From Dipetalonema caudispina (taxonomy: Eukaryota > Nematoda > Chromadorea > Rhabditida > Onchocercidae): DNA of 64,000 nt. A program made the position numbers and the translations under genes. A model generated the notes under the pieces. The model was not told the origin of the DNA. It saw only the letters and a list, made by a program, of their open reading frames with translations, and ran no database searches. This document shows, piece after piece, positions 12,795 through 24,573 of this stretch (its first letter is position 1; the number at the start of each line of letters is the position of its first letter). The stretch lies in the NCBI GenBank assembly GCA_013365325.1, contig JABVXV010000202.1, forward strand, positions 1 to 64,000, written 5' to 3'.

Positions 12795-15700
12795 TCATAA
12801 ATTAATGCCGTAGTGAAAAACGAATAACTTACGATCGTAAAGCTTCCGCAATTCAGCCATTGACATGTTGGCTGCTTCAGAACAGTACAGCTGTGTCCAA
12901 GATATCTGAACATAGTTTTCATATTTTAGAAATTAAAAACCGGAAATCAAGAACATTCAGGTGATAATGTAAATGAGAACATAACTACGAAAATTAAAAA
13001 GATTTGTCCAATCAATCGGTGAAGTTCGTTCCTCTTTTGCCAACTATAAGATGAGCAGATCGGTGTTTTGAGGGAACCTAACGTTGTCCAGAACTGCTTA
13101 CATTACTTTTACGACAATGTGAGAAGTTCGAAGTGCCTTATCATTACTGAGAAGTAACTGCTAATTTCTTTGAGTTGCTTACATCCCCTAAGAACTTGCC
13201 TAGCAATGTTTCGAAACTTTCCAGTCTCTGCCAATCTTATGCAAAGGAATATATCAGATAGATTTCACGCGGAATTGAAAGAATGGCAATACTATTTGAG
13301 GGAATTAACGTACTTCAAGATCAGCATTTCGTAGACCAATCGAGTAAGATCGGCTTGATCGTGCTATAGTTGTAACCATACCAAAATTATATTCAATCAC
13401 TTTTGAAACAGCTTTAATTACACTGTAATCGGATATAATGCTTTTTCCATGAATCGAAAGGAGTAAATTAAGCAATGATTCCAATCTCCACATCGTGTGC
13501 TCTAGATTAATGCATGATTCCTGCAAAGAAAAAAGAAAAAAATCATATACAACCCATTCCTAACAATTAAGCATTTTTACCTACTAATTCTAAACTAATT
13601 AATACGTCACAATTTTTTCGATACTGGGATAAGGCGAAATATGGTAAATTCTGAGATAAGACCTCTCTAAACAGTGTATCCTTATCAAAAACAGCTCTCA
13701 ATTTCAAAAAAAAAAAAAGAAAAAAAACAATCTAACATTATACATGGATGTCCACTAAAAGAGTGTTGTTTAATCTAAAAGCAAACTTTCAATGATGGAT
13801 GTGCGTGCTCTGCGATAAAGTGTTGCAGCTTTGGATCGTGAAATGAAATTGCTTTTTCGATACGGCCAAAAGTCCGCTCATAAAGTCGTTTGTCAAAGGA
13901 ACGCCATTGTCTGAAATTTATGCAAAATGCTCAAAAGCTAAAATTATACCTTCAGTTCACGTGAATATGCTTGCATAATTCAATCACACAGTTTATTCAA
14001 GCCGATAACCCTGAAGAGCAATAATGAACTATAAAGGAACTTACTAACTTTATATTATCTGCATTAGTGTTCCCATACGATATAATAACTTGAGAGGCCA
14101 CAAAATTTTTAAGATCCAATTCAGTATTGCTAAGCAAAAGAGCTGCCATTATCTCATTCAGCAGTCCGTCGAAATTCATACCAGACGTAACAGCATCAAT
14201 TCCAATAACATCAACGGTTGACGATATAGCTTCAGAAAGCAAATGTCTAGCATATTTCTAAACAAAAATCTACAAAATAAAAGATAAATTGTAATATAAG
14301 CCAAAGAAAAATATTTTGAATAAACAACTCTTAAGTACTTAACTGGATAACTTTAGTTCTTGGATCCGACGAAGAGATACGTTCTCATGATATTCAAAAT
14401 TAACTGCGTGTCATAAACGTGAAAACTTAAGAGATCGAATGACAAGTAAATGAATCTAGTCGTGGCATCACTCAAATAAGTCTGGCTAGAATTAGGCAAT
14501 AACAATTCTACGGAACTTGAAAGTCATAAAGGCTGAACAACTAACATGTATTATTGCTTCCTCGACATCAAGCGATAATATAAGTTCTTCATCATGAAGT
14601 CCACCAACATAATAGCACATTGACTCAAGCACATAAGTATTTAGTGCAAGTTCCGTTACCAAATGCTAAATACCTACTGCATTACTCAGAATAAAAAGCA
14701 AAGAGTTGGTATTGACGTTCTTACATGAACAATCTTGTCTTTTATTCAAAAAGGATATATTAGAAAAGACAGTCATCAGATAACATCGTAAGAAGTACTC
14801 ACCTACCTTGATAGTATTCCTTTCTGCTAATGGCATATTCTGCTGTAGTGTTCTGTTGCAGTACTCTGACAAAGAATCTATAAATTATAAAGAACAATTT
14901 CAACGCAACGAAGCAATTCTTCTTGATACTTTTTACTTGGGAATGTTAAATTTTATCAAGTTCCAAAAAGGCACGTACTTTCATGTAAATTATCATGAGT
15001 GATATCTGAGAGATACACAGCCTCACTTCACATCTCAGCGTATCTTGATGCATGTTTGTAGTCACAAATATTTTTTTGAAATGTAAATGAAGAGAGTTAC
15101 CACTAGAACAGTACAGTTTGAACAAGTCAAAATTTTCCTGCTGGCATATATATAGCGAAAAAAACAGGAAGATAATGCACGACGTACTTATTAAAGTCTT
15201 CATGAAACCTACGACGGCAGCACCAAACGTAATTCGTTTTACCAATGTTTCTTGTAAGATTTTTTTTCCATCTTCAGGTTTCCCCAACATCGAATTTGGT
15301 TCTACAGGCATCTGCTTGAAATCCCACGAATTAACTGAAGAGATAGAAATGATAGGAATGCAATTAAAAACAGTTGGAAATATTACGACATTCCATAAAA
15401 TTAGATTTCGACGAATCTTTGAAAAGGATCTTAAATTAATTTAAAAAATATTTACCTTCCAATCCATTTCTTCCAAAAACAGGGGTTTTCGCTCCCATTT
15501 CAAAAGTATTACTATCCTCACTTTTTCTCTCAGTAAGGTAGCATATTACGTTATTTTCATCCTGGAAATGATTATAAAGAGTTATGCTAAATAGGTTCTA
15601 GCTACTTTACTTCTTTCTACAGAGGTATTTTTATTGAACTTAATATTCTGAAAAATCGAAATAAAGTGTTTTAAGAAGAAACATAAGATCTAAGTAAGAA

Positions 15701-17668
15701 AAACATCGGCAGAACATTCAATATAAGAACGATAGGGAAAAATTAATGAATGGCATGTCAAGTGTGTGAACGAGACAACATACAAAACCATTCCTACCAC
15801 CACAGAATAGTCGAGAATTCCTCGTAGTTTAAACAAGCTTTTCTAGCAAGATAATAAGAATGAGCTCTTAAACTTATATTTGATGAATGAATCAAACCTG
15901 CTCAGCAAAAACAAGAAATAAATTAGCATTTGATGCATTGATAAAATGATTTGTTGCAATCAATTTTTGTTTGCCATTAGTAAGCTCACATGAAGGTGTC
16001 ATCGACTCCAAATTTGAATCCCTTAAAATATTAAGAATCGAAATAGACGTCATTTTTCCCATTAAATTAAAAATGAACATTATCCGTGAACGACGTCGAC
16101 GAATCACATGGATTTATACAAGTGTCGCAATTTATGAATTTTTGCAGGAAATAGTGGGCAGTACTTCAAAAAAAAAAAAAAAAAAAAAAAGAGAACCAAC
16201 ATTTCAGATCTGGAAAAACCAACTACAGGTCGAATTACGCCCGAAGCAATTTGAGATAGATAACGCGACTTCTGCACGTCGTTACCGTACAGCAAAATAA
16301 GAGATGCTGCCAAATGAGTCTGCTCGAAACGAAAATAAAAACTCAAGTACGATCCTAATCCCTCACAAATAGTCACAAGATCTTTGTGACACACATCAAC
16401 ACCACCTGAATATTTCTACTCTAAATAAATTGTTGCTGAAATGATAATTTCAAAGTTGAAGATAAAATCTCTGTTTTTGTCATTATTCAATGCTACAATA
16501 TTTGTAGAAACAAAACAACTACAAAACATAATTTCAAATTCCCATGCTATTCTATGATTGCGTGTGATGTTCAGAAACATTCTTTCTTTCCATTACTTTT
16601 TATAGAATTGTGTAAAATCAGAAAGACATACCGTATTTCTTGGGAACTGCGTAAGAGGAGAGTTTGTATTTATCCCACAGAGCCATGAGAGAGTCCTCTT
16701 GACCCGCTAAAAATTGATTAAGTGAACTTTAAATAGGATAAAGATAAGCTGTAATATTTTGTACAGTACACCAAACTTTCCCTAGATGTTGCGACAGTAT
16801 AATTCTTGTTATCTAACCCGCTGCTTTGATGTCCTTCTTAAGTGAAGATACCAACTGTAATATGCTTTCAGTTGCATCTGTATCAGTATATTCCGGATAA
16901 ATGAAGAAATCCTGAAAAATTTGCCTAGTATATAGGAAATTACAAAATTGATAAAATTTTTTGCTGCTGTTTATTTACTGGATGGTTCAGTAATAATAAG
17001 AGTTAATTCTGCAAACGTGAGGCAAGATACAACCAACCAGCAAATATTATTTATTTTGGTATACCTGATTTCTATAACACTCGGTGGATAGCCCTCACAA
17101 AATGACAATACACCAATCAGTAGCATTTAGTGAAAATATGAAGCTAAGTAGTGAATCCGGCACAAAGTTGGTGGTTTCAAATGATTCAGCGGGAAATTTT
17201 GTGAAAAGAGAAAGAAGCAATTGAGGAAGTCGTCCAAGGATGTAATAAAATCTGCGAGCCAACAGTGGCGAAAGCTTTCAAAATAAATCTTTTTAAATAG
17301 CGGAAAAAAGTCCCGCCATTTAAACAAAACAAAACAGTCAGATATGAGCGAATTTCGCTAAAACTTACAAAAAAAAGTTATGCAAGTACTAAAATTTACA
17401 ACTACTTGAGGGTCCGAAAGCTGAATATAATAAAATGAAAAAGTACTTTTTCAAACCGATTCAATGCAAGTCCACGACTCAACGAAACTCTTTGAATTGG
17501 TATGCCATACTCCTTAACAATATCAAGTGCTGATAAACCATCTGGTCCTTTCATAAGTTTGAATTTTTCTACTCCCACTGATTGACAACTTCTCACCGAT
17601 AACACACCTTTTGTACCAATAGAACATGACTGAAACAGGACCGTTTTCAACGCATAACTTCTCCTCAT
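12795..17668 (-). CDS. ACAD9: ACAD9-like acyl-CoA dehydrogenase, probably catalytically inactive
   Basis: Exons: 17668-17447, 16911-16818, 16706-16632, 16405-16197, about 16021-15898, 15561-15456, 15334-15188, 14877-14807, 14665-14546, 14257-14049, 13910-13787, 13520-13314 and 12905-12795. The N-terminus (MRRSYALKTVLFQSC) is basic and free of acids, like a mitochondrial presequence. The order follows ACAD9/VLCAD: AVPKKYGG, then a helical N-domain, a beta-domain (NHFINASNANLFLVFAEQ), the C-terminal helical bundle, and the ACAD9-type tail (ARSSRSYSIGLRNADLE). In humans ACAD9 is a matrix protein needed for complex I assembly. The position of the catalytic Glu (EGTNEIL in ACAD9) reads SNTELDL, and the FAD-contact LTEPxxGSD region reads GFSRSEM, so dehydrogenase activity is doubtful. 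The 16197/16021 junction is out of phase by canonical rules; an acceptor near 16001 would repair it. The last exon could instead splice on at a gtaagt donor. VLCAD is the alternative name. Confidence 0.82.
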
Positions 17669-18709
17669 CTAACCTGCAACGAATTTAATTATAATATAAC
17701 TCTCATTGATAAGGAGTTAAAAGATGGTTCAAACCATTAAGTACGCTGAACATACGCTGCTGTAAATAAACTACGCATTTCACCAGAAATAAAATCTCTG
17801 GTAGTTCCCTCAGATGTTCTAATACCTCACGTTCATCTCTGTTTCTCTACTTCTCTTCCCTTCCATAACAATGTTCTTTTCATTCGTACTTTAATCCTCA
17901 TTCATTAAGCGAAATGATTCTTACCGACATTGCCGGCTACCACATCTAATTATAAATTATCCTATGAAATATTGAAATGCCAAAGAAGTTATTTACTATT
18001 TAAAGAATATGAAAAGAATCTCATATATTCCGTATTAATTCTTTCTTTCCCGCCTTCCCTTGTTATTCTAATCATTGCCATGTCATTTTATCACTAATTT
18101 ATTTCATCAAAATAAGTAAAAACATCGGATAACGAATACTTATAACATATAAATGAAGCAAATCACTACTGATAACACTCAACTGAAAGCGCAAATGTTC
18201 GATGACCAGTACCGCAAACACTCCTATAGCATAACAAAATTTCAGACAAAAATCTAACTGATCGAATCTAACAGACCATTTAGTGGCTCGTAAAATGAGA
18301 AATACTCTATGAACCGTATTCCTACGATAGAATGTAACTTTTACAGTACCATAGTGGAAATATGAGCATTATACTGTGTTCAGTATGGATTTATTTCATA
18401 TAAAATATCCGGAAATGTAATCCGGACTTTGGGACAAAAGATTTCATTCTAGCCTAAGGAGTGTAACTTGATACTCTATCATTCCTGTTTTCTTATTTCT
18501 CGCCGGTTGTTTCGTATTTTTCTTTCTCGTTTATTGAATACTATCTGATTGTATTCTTTGAAGAAAATAGTTCCAAGAAGAAAACATTTTAGAAAAAATA
18601 ACGAAAATCCGTGATATTTTACTGGGCTAAATGAATGTCCCTAATGGCAGTGTAGTTTACTTTTTTAAACTTATTATACGTGTGTATATGTGCATTTTAC
18701 AGGCCCATA
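17669..18709. promoter_or_regulatory. Divergent promoter region between ACAD9-like and DNAJC2 genes
   Basis: About 1 kb without coding exons separates two start codons facing away from each other. A gttgcag acceptor at 17674-17680 lies 5 bases before the ACAD9-like ATG, and a ttttacag acceptor at 18695-18702 lies 7 bases before the DNAJC2 ATG. Both look like spliced-leader addition sites. No core-promoter element could be singled out. Confidence 0.5.
18695..18702 (+). promoter_or_regulatory. Likely trans-splice acceptor of DNAJC2
   Basis: The ttttacag acceptor is followed by only 7 bases before the ATG, and the upstream DNA is AT-rich with stop codons. The pattern matches spliced-leader addition in nematodes. 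Confidence 0.55.
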
Positions 18710-21700
18710 ATGCCGTTATCTGGCCTGGATTTAGCCATTTATGGATTTAACCGTAACATTCGGAAAGTAGAGGAAGCAGGGATTTCGTATGAGTTACGTA
18801 TTATTCGCGATAAACTAACACTTGGTCTAAGCACTGAACCTATCTTGAAACAGTCATTAGCCGTTGAATGCCTTGCTGAAAACTGGAGGAGTCTGGATAG
18901 TGCGGAGGGCAATGGAACTTATGTAACGTTTTTTTTTTTTTTTTTTTTTTTTTTCTTTTTTTATTTTAAAAACAAAATTTGATGACAAAAAATTTGACTT
19001 AATTCATTATCAGCGGAATATTTTTAAATAAAACGACGAAACAATATGAATTTAGGCTTTGAATGAATTTATGGATCCGGATGACGAGCAGTATCACAGT
19101 TTTTTGAAAAATTTGGATCCAAAACATTACAAGGATCAAGACCATTATAAAGTCCTTGGCTTATCAAATCTACGCTGGCAGGCCAGTACTTCGCAAATAC
19201 GTACTGCCTGTAAGTTATAAAAGACTCGTAATTTGTTCTGTGTATTTTTAGTGGCTCAATTTTTTTGAATTGCTGTCTACTACCACACTCAGTTAACTGT
19301 TCAGCTTAGTCTACTTTTTCCGGTTTATCTGATGAATTTGACAAAATCCAAGATTTTTCTGACTCACAGTCCTCTGTTTAAACTTAGTTTTTGTTTATGC
19401 TACATTGCGAAGAAGCGTCTAAGTTCGTTATTAATAGCCTGATGTTGGCGGGGATTCTGAAACTGAAAAAGATAAGCTGGAATTTATTTGAATTTATGAG
19501 ATGGTTTTTTTGTTTTTATTTTTTTAATCTTTTTTCATCCGTGATGCAAAATCTTTGCAGATCGAGCCAAAGTGCTGAAACATCACCCGGATAAAAATAA
19601 TGCAGTAAGGATTGAATCCGGTGGTGGTGAAGATTACTTTTCATGTATTACCAAAGCTTATGAACAGTTAGGATTATCGGAACAAAAAAGAAGAGCCTAT
19701 GATTCTGTGGACCCGAAATTCGATGATTCGATCCCAGACGATAAAATGATTACTTCTGACAATTTTTACGATATTTTGGCGCCGGTCTTTGTTAGGAATG
19801 CAAGGTCTTTAAATGATTCCATTCTTTTTTTCAAATCATTGAAATCTGCTACTGTCCCATTCTTTCACTGCTTGGATATTATAAGACTTGCGTTTTTTCG
19901 GAAGTTTATCCAATTGTGAAACGGTTATTATGAATTCATAACTTTTCCCATCGCGCATCCATGAAACTGTAATATGGCAGCGGCGCTACTTGCCCCATCA
20001 GGGAAAATAACTTTTTATATACTGTTTAAACAAAGAAGAATTACTATCCAGTCTTTTCTGGGTGAAGTATTTATTTAATTTCGGAAATTCTTACAACTTT
20101 AGCTGCTTCTCTCATGGCAATTGAGTGATAAGCGCATTTTTTCACTATTTGATTTTCATTGATGTCTGAACAATATGGTCAAATTTCGTTGATGTTCGGT
20201 CTTGATGATAGGTATTATAGAGGTTTTTTAGAATTGTTAGAACAGAATTTAGTACTTGTCATTAGCTGTTCTGAAATCGCTGAAGCAAACCAACATTATT
20301 GTGCCTTCATTTGAGACTTATTTAAGACTCTATTGTAAAGCAAATAAGTTTGTACGCTGTACAAGGAATTACAAATTTGTATCATTTTTAGGTGGTCTGT
20401 TCGGCAGCCGGTACCGTTATTAGGTGATATCAATAGCGTACAAGGTGAAGTGGACAAGTTTTATTCTTTTTGGTTTAACTGGGATTCGTGGCGTGAATTC
20501 TCATATCTGGACGAAGAAGATAAAGAAAAGGGCGAAGATCGGTGGGAAAGGCGTGAAATTGAGAAGATAAATAAGGTTAATTTTTCTTTTTTGAGTAAGT
20601 ATCAAGTCGAAATCGGTATGGATGCGACTGAGACTAGGGAAGAGTTCCAGATGTGAAGAAGTGTCAATATTCAATGCCATAGTGCATTTAAACTATTATT
20701 CACTCAGTCAGAAATTCTCTTTACATCTCTTTCTATTAGTTGATATAAGTTTGCATATCAATTTCCCATTCCCAAATTATGAAGTCACATGAAAATTTCA
20801 CATGGTTTTGATTAGGTTGAGCGGGAGAAACGGCGTAAGAACGAAATGAAACGAATCAGAAATCTTGTTGAAATGGCATACCGTAAAGATCCGCGAGTAG
20901 CAATGTTCAAGGAGCAGGAAAAATTGAAAAAAGAGAAGCAAAGGGACGAACGCAGGAAGGCACTGGAAGAGAAGAAAGCCCAGGATGAAAAGAAAAAACT
21001 GGTAATGTTTGGTGTGAGCTTAAGATTCACTAAATGGTAGTTCATTGCAAAGAATGAAATGAATGAACTTCACAACGTTTTTTCCAGGAAATTGAATTGA
21101 AAAATAGGAAAATAGAGGAGGAACAATTAGAGAAAGAACGGCAGCAGCGAGCTTACGAAAAGCGGATAAAAGAGCAGCAGAAAAAGCTGCTTGGTGAAGC
21201 TCGAAGAAAGCTCCGTAAAACTGCTGAGGTTTGTTTGTTGATTTGAATTCGTCATTTTCTAACAGCACCTCTTAAATCTGTATCTCCACTGGTATAATAG
21301 TGGCAACGTTGCACGCATGAAAGAGAAACTTCAGGGAAACCGGGAAGAAATAGCCCTATGTTGATCAGCTAAAACCAATGTTTTGAAACGTAACACCAGT
21401 GAGTGGAATAAATGGGACGCCGTGGGGTAAGCCACATCATGAGAAAGCAACACTAAATGATTACCTGTCAACATATTATTAACCAAAAAAGTACTTCTGA
21501 GAGAAAATTACAATGCTTAGGGTAAGAATTACTGGGATGCAGACATCTCATCGAAGTTGTCTTGTCTGGAAGCAATTGAACATGTCTGTTTGCGATTTGA
21601 TGCAGTTCGTTTGAATGAAATCACCGCCAAGCTTGAATTGTTGAACAGTCTCACAGAAGCAATGGACACTTTAAACGTTCAGGTACGCGTATTTACTTGA

Positions 21701-23242
21701 AATAGATTTCACTGATCTGAAGTATGATTTCTTGTTCCCTATTACAATACTGCTGTAAAGTTGGTTGATACATTAGTTTTGTTTATTGAAATTTTGTTAT
21801 CATTTCTAGCTGTACAGATGAGATTTGAAGAAGAAAATGGCATGCCATCTGTGCTGTAGCTTATTTTATGGAACTGCGAGTTTCAGATCCATAAAGAAGT
21901 CCCAGAAAGTGTCGAGACAAAAGATGGAGTTTCTGAGAATACTACAGATAACATAACTCGTTGGTCCCCTGATGAAATTACGTTACTAGTGAAAGCTACT
22001 ACTTTGTATCCTGTTGGCACCACGAAAAGGTTGAAACTCGTACTCACGCTTTACTTCAAATCTCTATTCATTTATTTTTTTTTCAAACCAATATTGTATA
22101 GTGTTGTAAATTGGTGAATAGGTGGAATGTACTTGAAGCCTTTCATAATGCAGAAGTTTTTAAAAGATATTGACATGATTATATTTTATGAAATTAAATG
22201 GAAAAAAGTGTTTTTAGATGGTCAGAAATCGCAAACTATGTCAATGAGCACCGTGAAAATAAGAATGTAAAAAGAAAAACAGAGAAAGATGTCTTGATTC
22301 AGGTATTCTATATTGATTGCTCATTGACAGCGCCTTCTGAAAACTACTTATATAATTTGGGATGCAGTCTTGTTTTGCATACCATAAGTGCTGAAATACG
22401 TCCCAAAAAACTTTTCATTTTTATTCGTGGTCACAAGTCATATTTCATACCCAGAAACAGAAACGAATAGAGCACTTTGCAAAATAGACGTCAGTAATAA
22501 AATTAATCAGGACGAAAAATGTAATTTTTTGAAGTTGTACTATTTATGCCTCACTTTGAACACTTTAACCATGCTATAAATTCTTTCTCTGCAATTTATC
22601 AAGGTTTGAAAGTCACTTAGTTTTAGGTGAAAACATTGAAGTCATTAAGTAACGTTCAAGAACAGAAGAAAGTGAAGGATATTTTGGTTAATTCAGCAAA
22701 AGGAAGTGAACTGGAGTGGAAAGCAGAGGAGCAAAAGTTGCTTGAAACAGCGCTTAAAAAATTTCCCTCATCAGATCCAGGCCGTTGGGAAAATATTGCA
22801 AATTATGTAGGGAGATCAAAGAAGGAGTGCATAAGGAGGTTGGTAAATTGTCTTCAATATTGCTATAAATTTTGTTTAACAACATGACTATTGACAGAAA
22901 GAAGGTAACCACAGAGTTAGGTCTTCTATGGTAGTTTTGAATATTTGCCTAAAACTTCGATTATAGGCTTTTCCAATAGACTGTTCTATTCTGTTTATGC
23001 GTAAGTTACTTTTCCTATTTACCTCTCCTGCCTCTGTCAAATTGTTCATGTTTGGTCAAGGAAGTTCTTCCGTTCATCGAAAACGTTCAAAATCAAACAG
23101 CAATGGATGTTAAATACTAGAAACTGCTAGTTTTAAAATTCAGTCCTGTTAACCAGTTCCAGGCTAAAAAAAAAATCCTTTCATTTTCAGATTTAAGTAT
23201 CTCGCAGAAGTGGTAAAAAGTAAAAAGGAACAGTTGCCTTGA
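18710..23242 (+). CDS. DNAJC2: DNAJC2/zuotin (MPP11) ribosome-associated J-domain cochaperone
   Basis: Eleven exons join in phase: 18710-18922, 19056-19209, 19561-19804, 20392-20575, 20816-21001, 21088-21228, 21521-21682, 21887-22029, 22218-22302, 22627-22838 and 23191-23242. The product is 591 residues, close to the usual 590-620. After an N-terminal segment comes a J domain (about 100-175; [10 protein letters not shown], then [12 protein letters not shown] with the HPD that stimulates Hsp70). Next are the zuotin-homology region ([20 protein letters not shown]), a long charged ribosome-binding helix (exons 5-6), and two SANT/Myb modules ([30 protein letters not shown]...KYLAEVVK). In eukaryotes it pairs with an Hsp70-like partner at the ribosome exit tunnel to help nascent chains fold. 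All hallmark motifs are intact. A trans-splice acceptor lies just 5' of the ATG. The intron after exon 1 begins with a poly-T run. Confidence 0.93.
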
Positions 23243-24573
23243 TACTCCGCCGAATTAGCATCCCTTCTGGTTTTCTGACCTTACAGGCGATACCTGTACT
23301 TTTTGAATCATTGACCAGTATGTTGTCGACGTATTTGATCGACAGCGCTCTTGCTCAACTTATTTTCCATGTGTATTTCAGCTTCCGTGCTTGTTCTACT
23401 TGTAGTCTGAATTTTTTAAATTCATATCATATGCGATGTCATCTCATCATGTGTAGTGTTCAGTCTTATTAAGGAACTAACACCAGTATTGTCGATTTAA
23501 TGAAGTACAATTTGATTTGAGGTGCTGTTAAGAGACCCTATTTCACATTTGATTACGGTGTTGTACAGTTTAAAAACAATGTGAAGCTTTTTTTTTTCTT
23601 TTCCATTCACCGTAACAGTCGGAGCAATCCCCAACTCAAAACTGTGGATAATACCAATTAGAGAAGTCATTATTACATAGAATGAAACCTCCTATATAAG
23701 TCGAGTACTAAGAACTAGATATCTTTCAATATACTTTGTCTCTGATAAAGTTATAGAGATTTATAATGTCATAAGTTTTGTATCATCTCATTCCTGCTGA
23801 TTAGGTATTTACATATCTGGGTTTTTCACCTCATTTGTAGTAATTACTTAGATATTTGCTTACTAGAAGTTTATGTTCTCGTAAACACTTCCAGTTTTAA
23901 TTTGGACCAAAATTCCCTGTTTTGGGATCATAATTCAGTTCCCATCACGCTAATGGTGCATTATTTTAAATCTGATTCGGGTGTATAAAATATGCTGAAC
24001 AAAAATTTTTGATTTAAATTGTTTAACAATAGCAAAAGACATTTGCCATGTAAAGCAACCACGACTAGACAGAATTGCGAGGCATTTCTTATAGACGTAT
24101 GTTATTTTCGTTATGCAAGCTTACGAAGAGTTCTCGTACCTAGTCCAAAAATTTATCTCCCAAACAGTCATGTTTGTTTGTGTCGTTTGGATGGAATGAC
24201 TAATTATTTGGAATAGATCTCTGGTTTTTACATTAGTTTTACATTGAACCTCAGGATCATTTAAGTGAGCACGTGGAATATATGCACCGCAGCACATTCG
24301 ATATCACGAGTGGAAACATGAAAAAGTTATGATGGACTGACTGATCAGGGAAATCTATTTTAACTACAACAGGCAAGTAAAAATGGAAAGAGATGGAAGG
24401 CGATAAGAAAAATTCATTGCGTCGTTGATTGATGACTGATACATTGGTTATAAACGAGCAGGACCAACGGATTTAAGTATTTATTTCGAAAAATATGCAA
24501 TTGAAAAATTGAAATTCCTACGGTAAATGACTAGTCGTATTGACGGACTAATATATATAGTGCAGCAATAAAT
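23243..24573. other. Convergent intergenic region
   Basis: This lies between the stop of DNAJC2 (+) and the stop of the PLC gene (-). It should contain both 3' UTRs and polyadenylation signals. The open frames in it (23239-23472, 24019-24216) show no domain and no splice logic. Nothing else is seen. Confidence 0.5.

Noticed and set aside
15971..16300. 109-codon + strand open frame overlapping the ACAD9-like gene
   Set aside because: Antisense to well-supported ACAD9 exons and includes a poly-Lys run from a poly-A tract.
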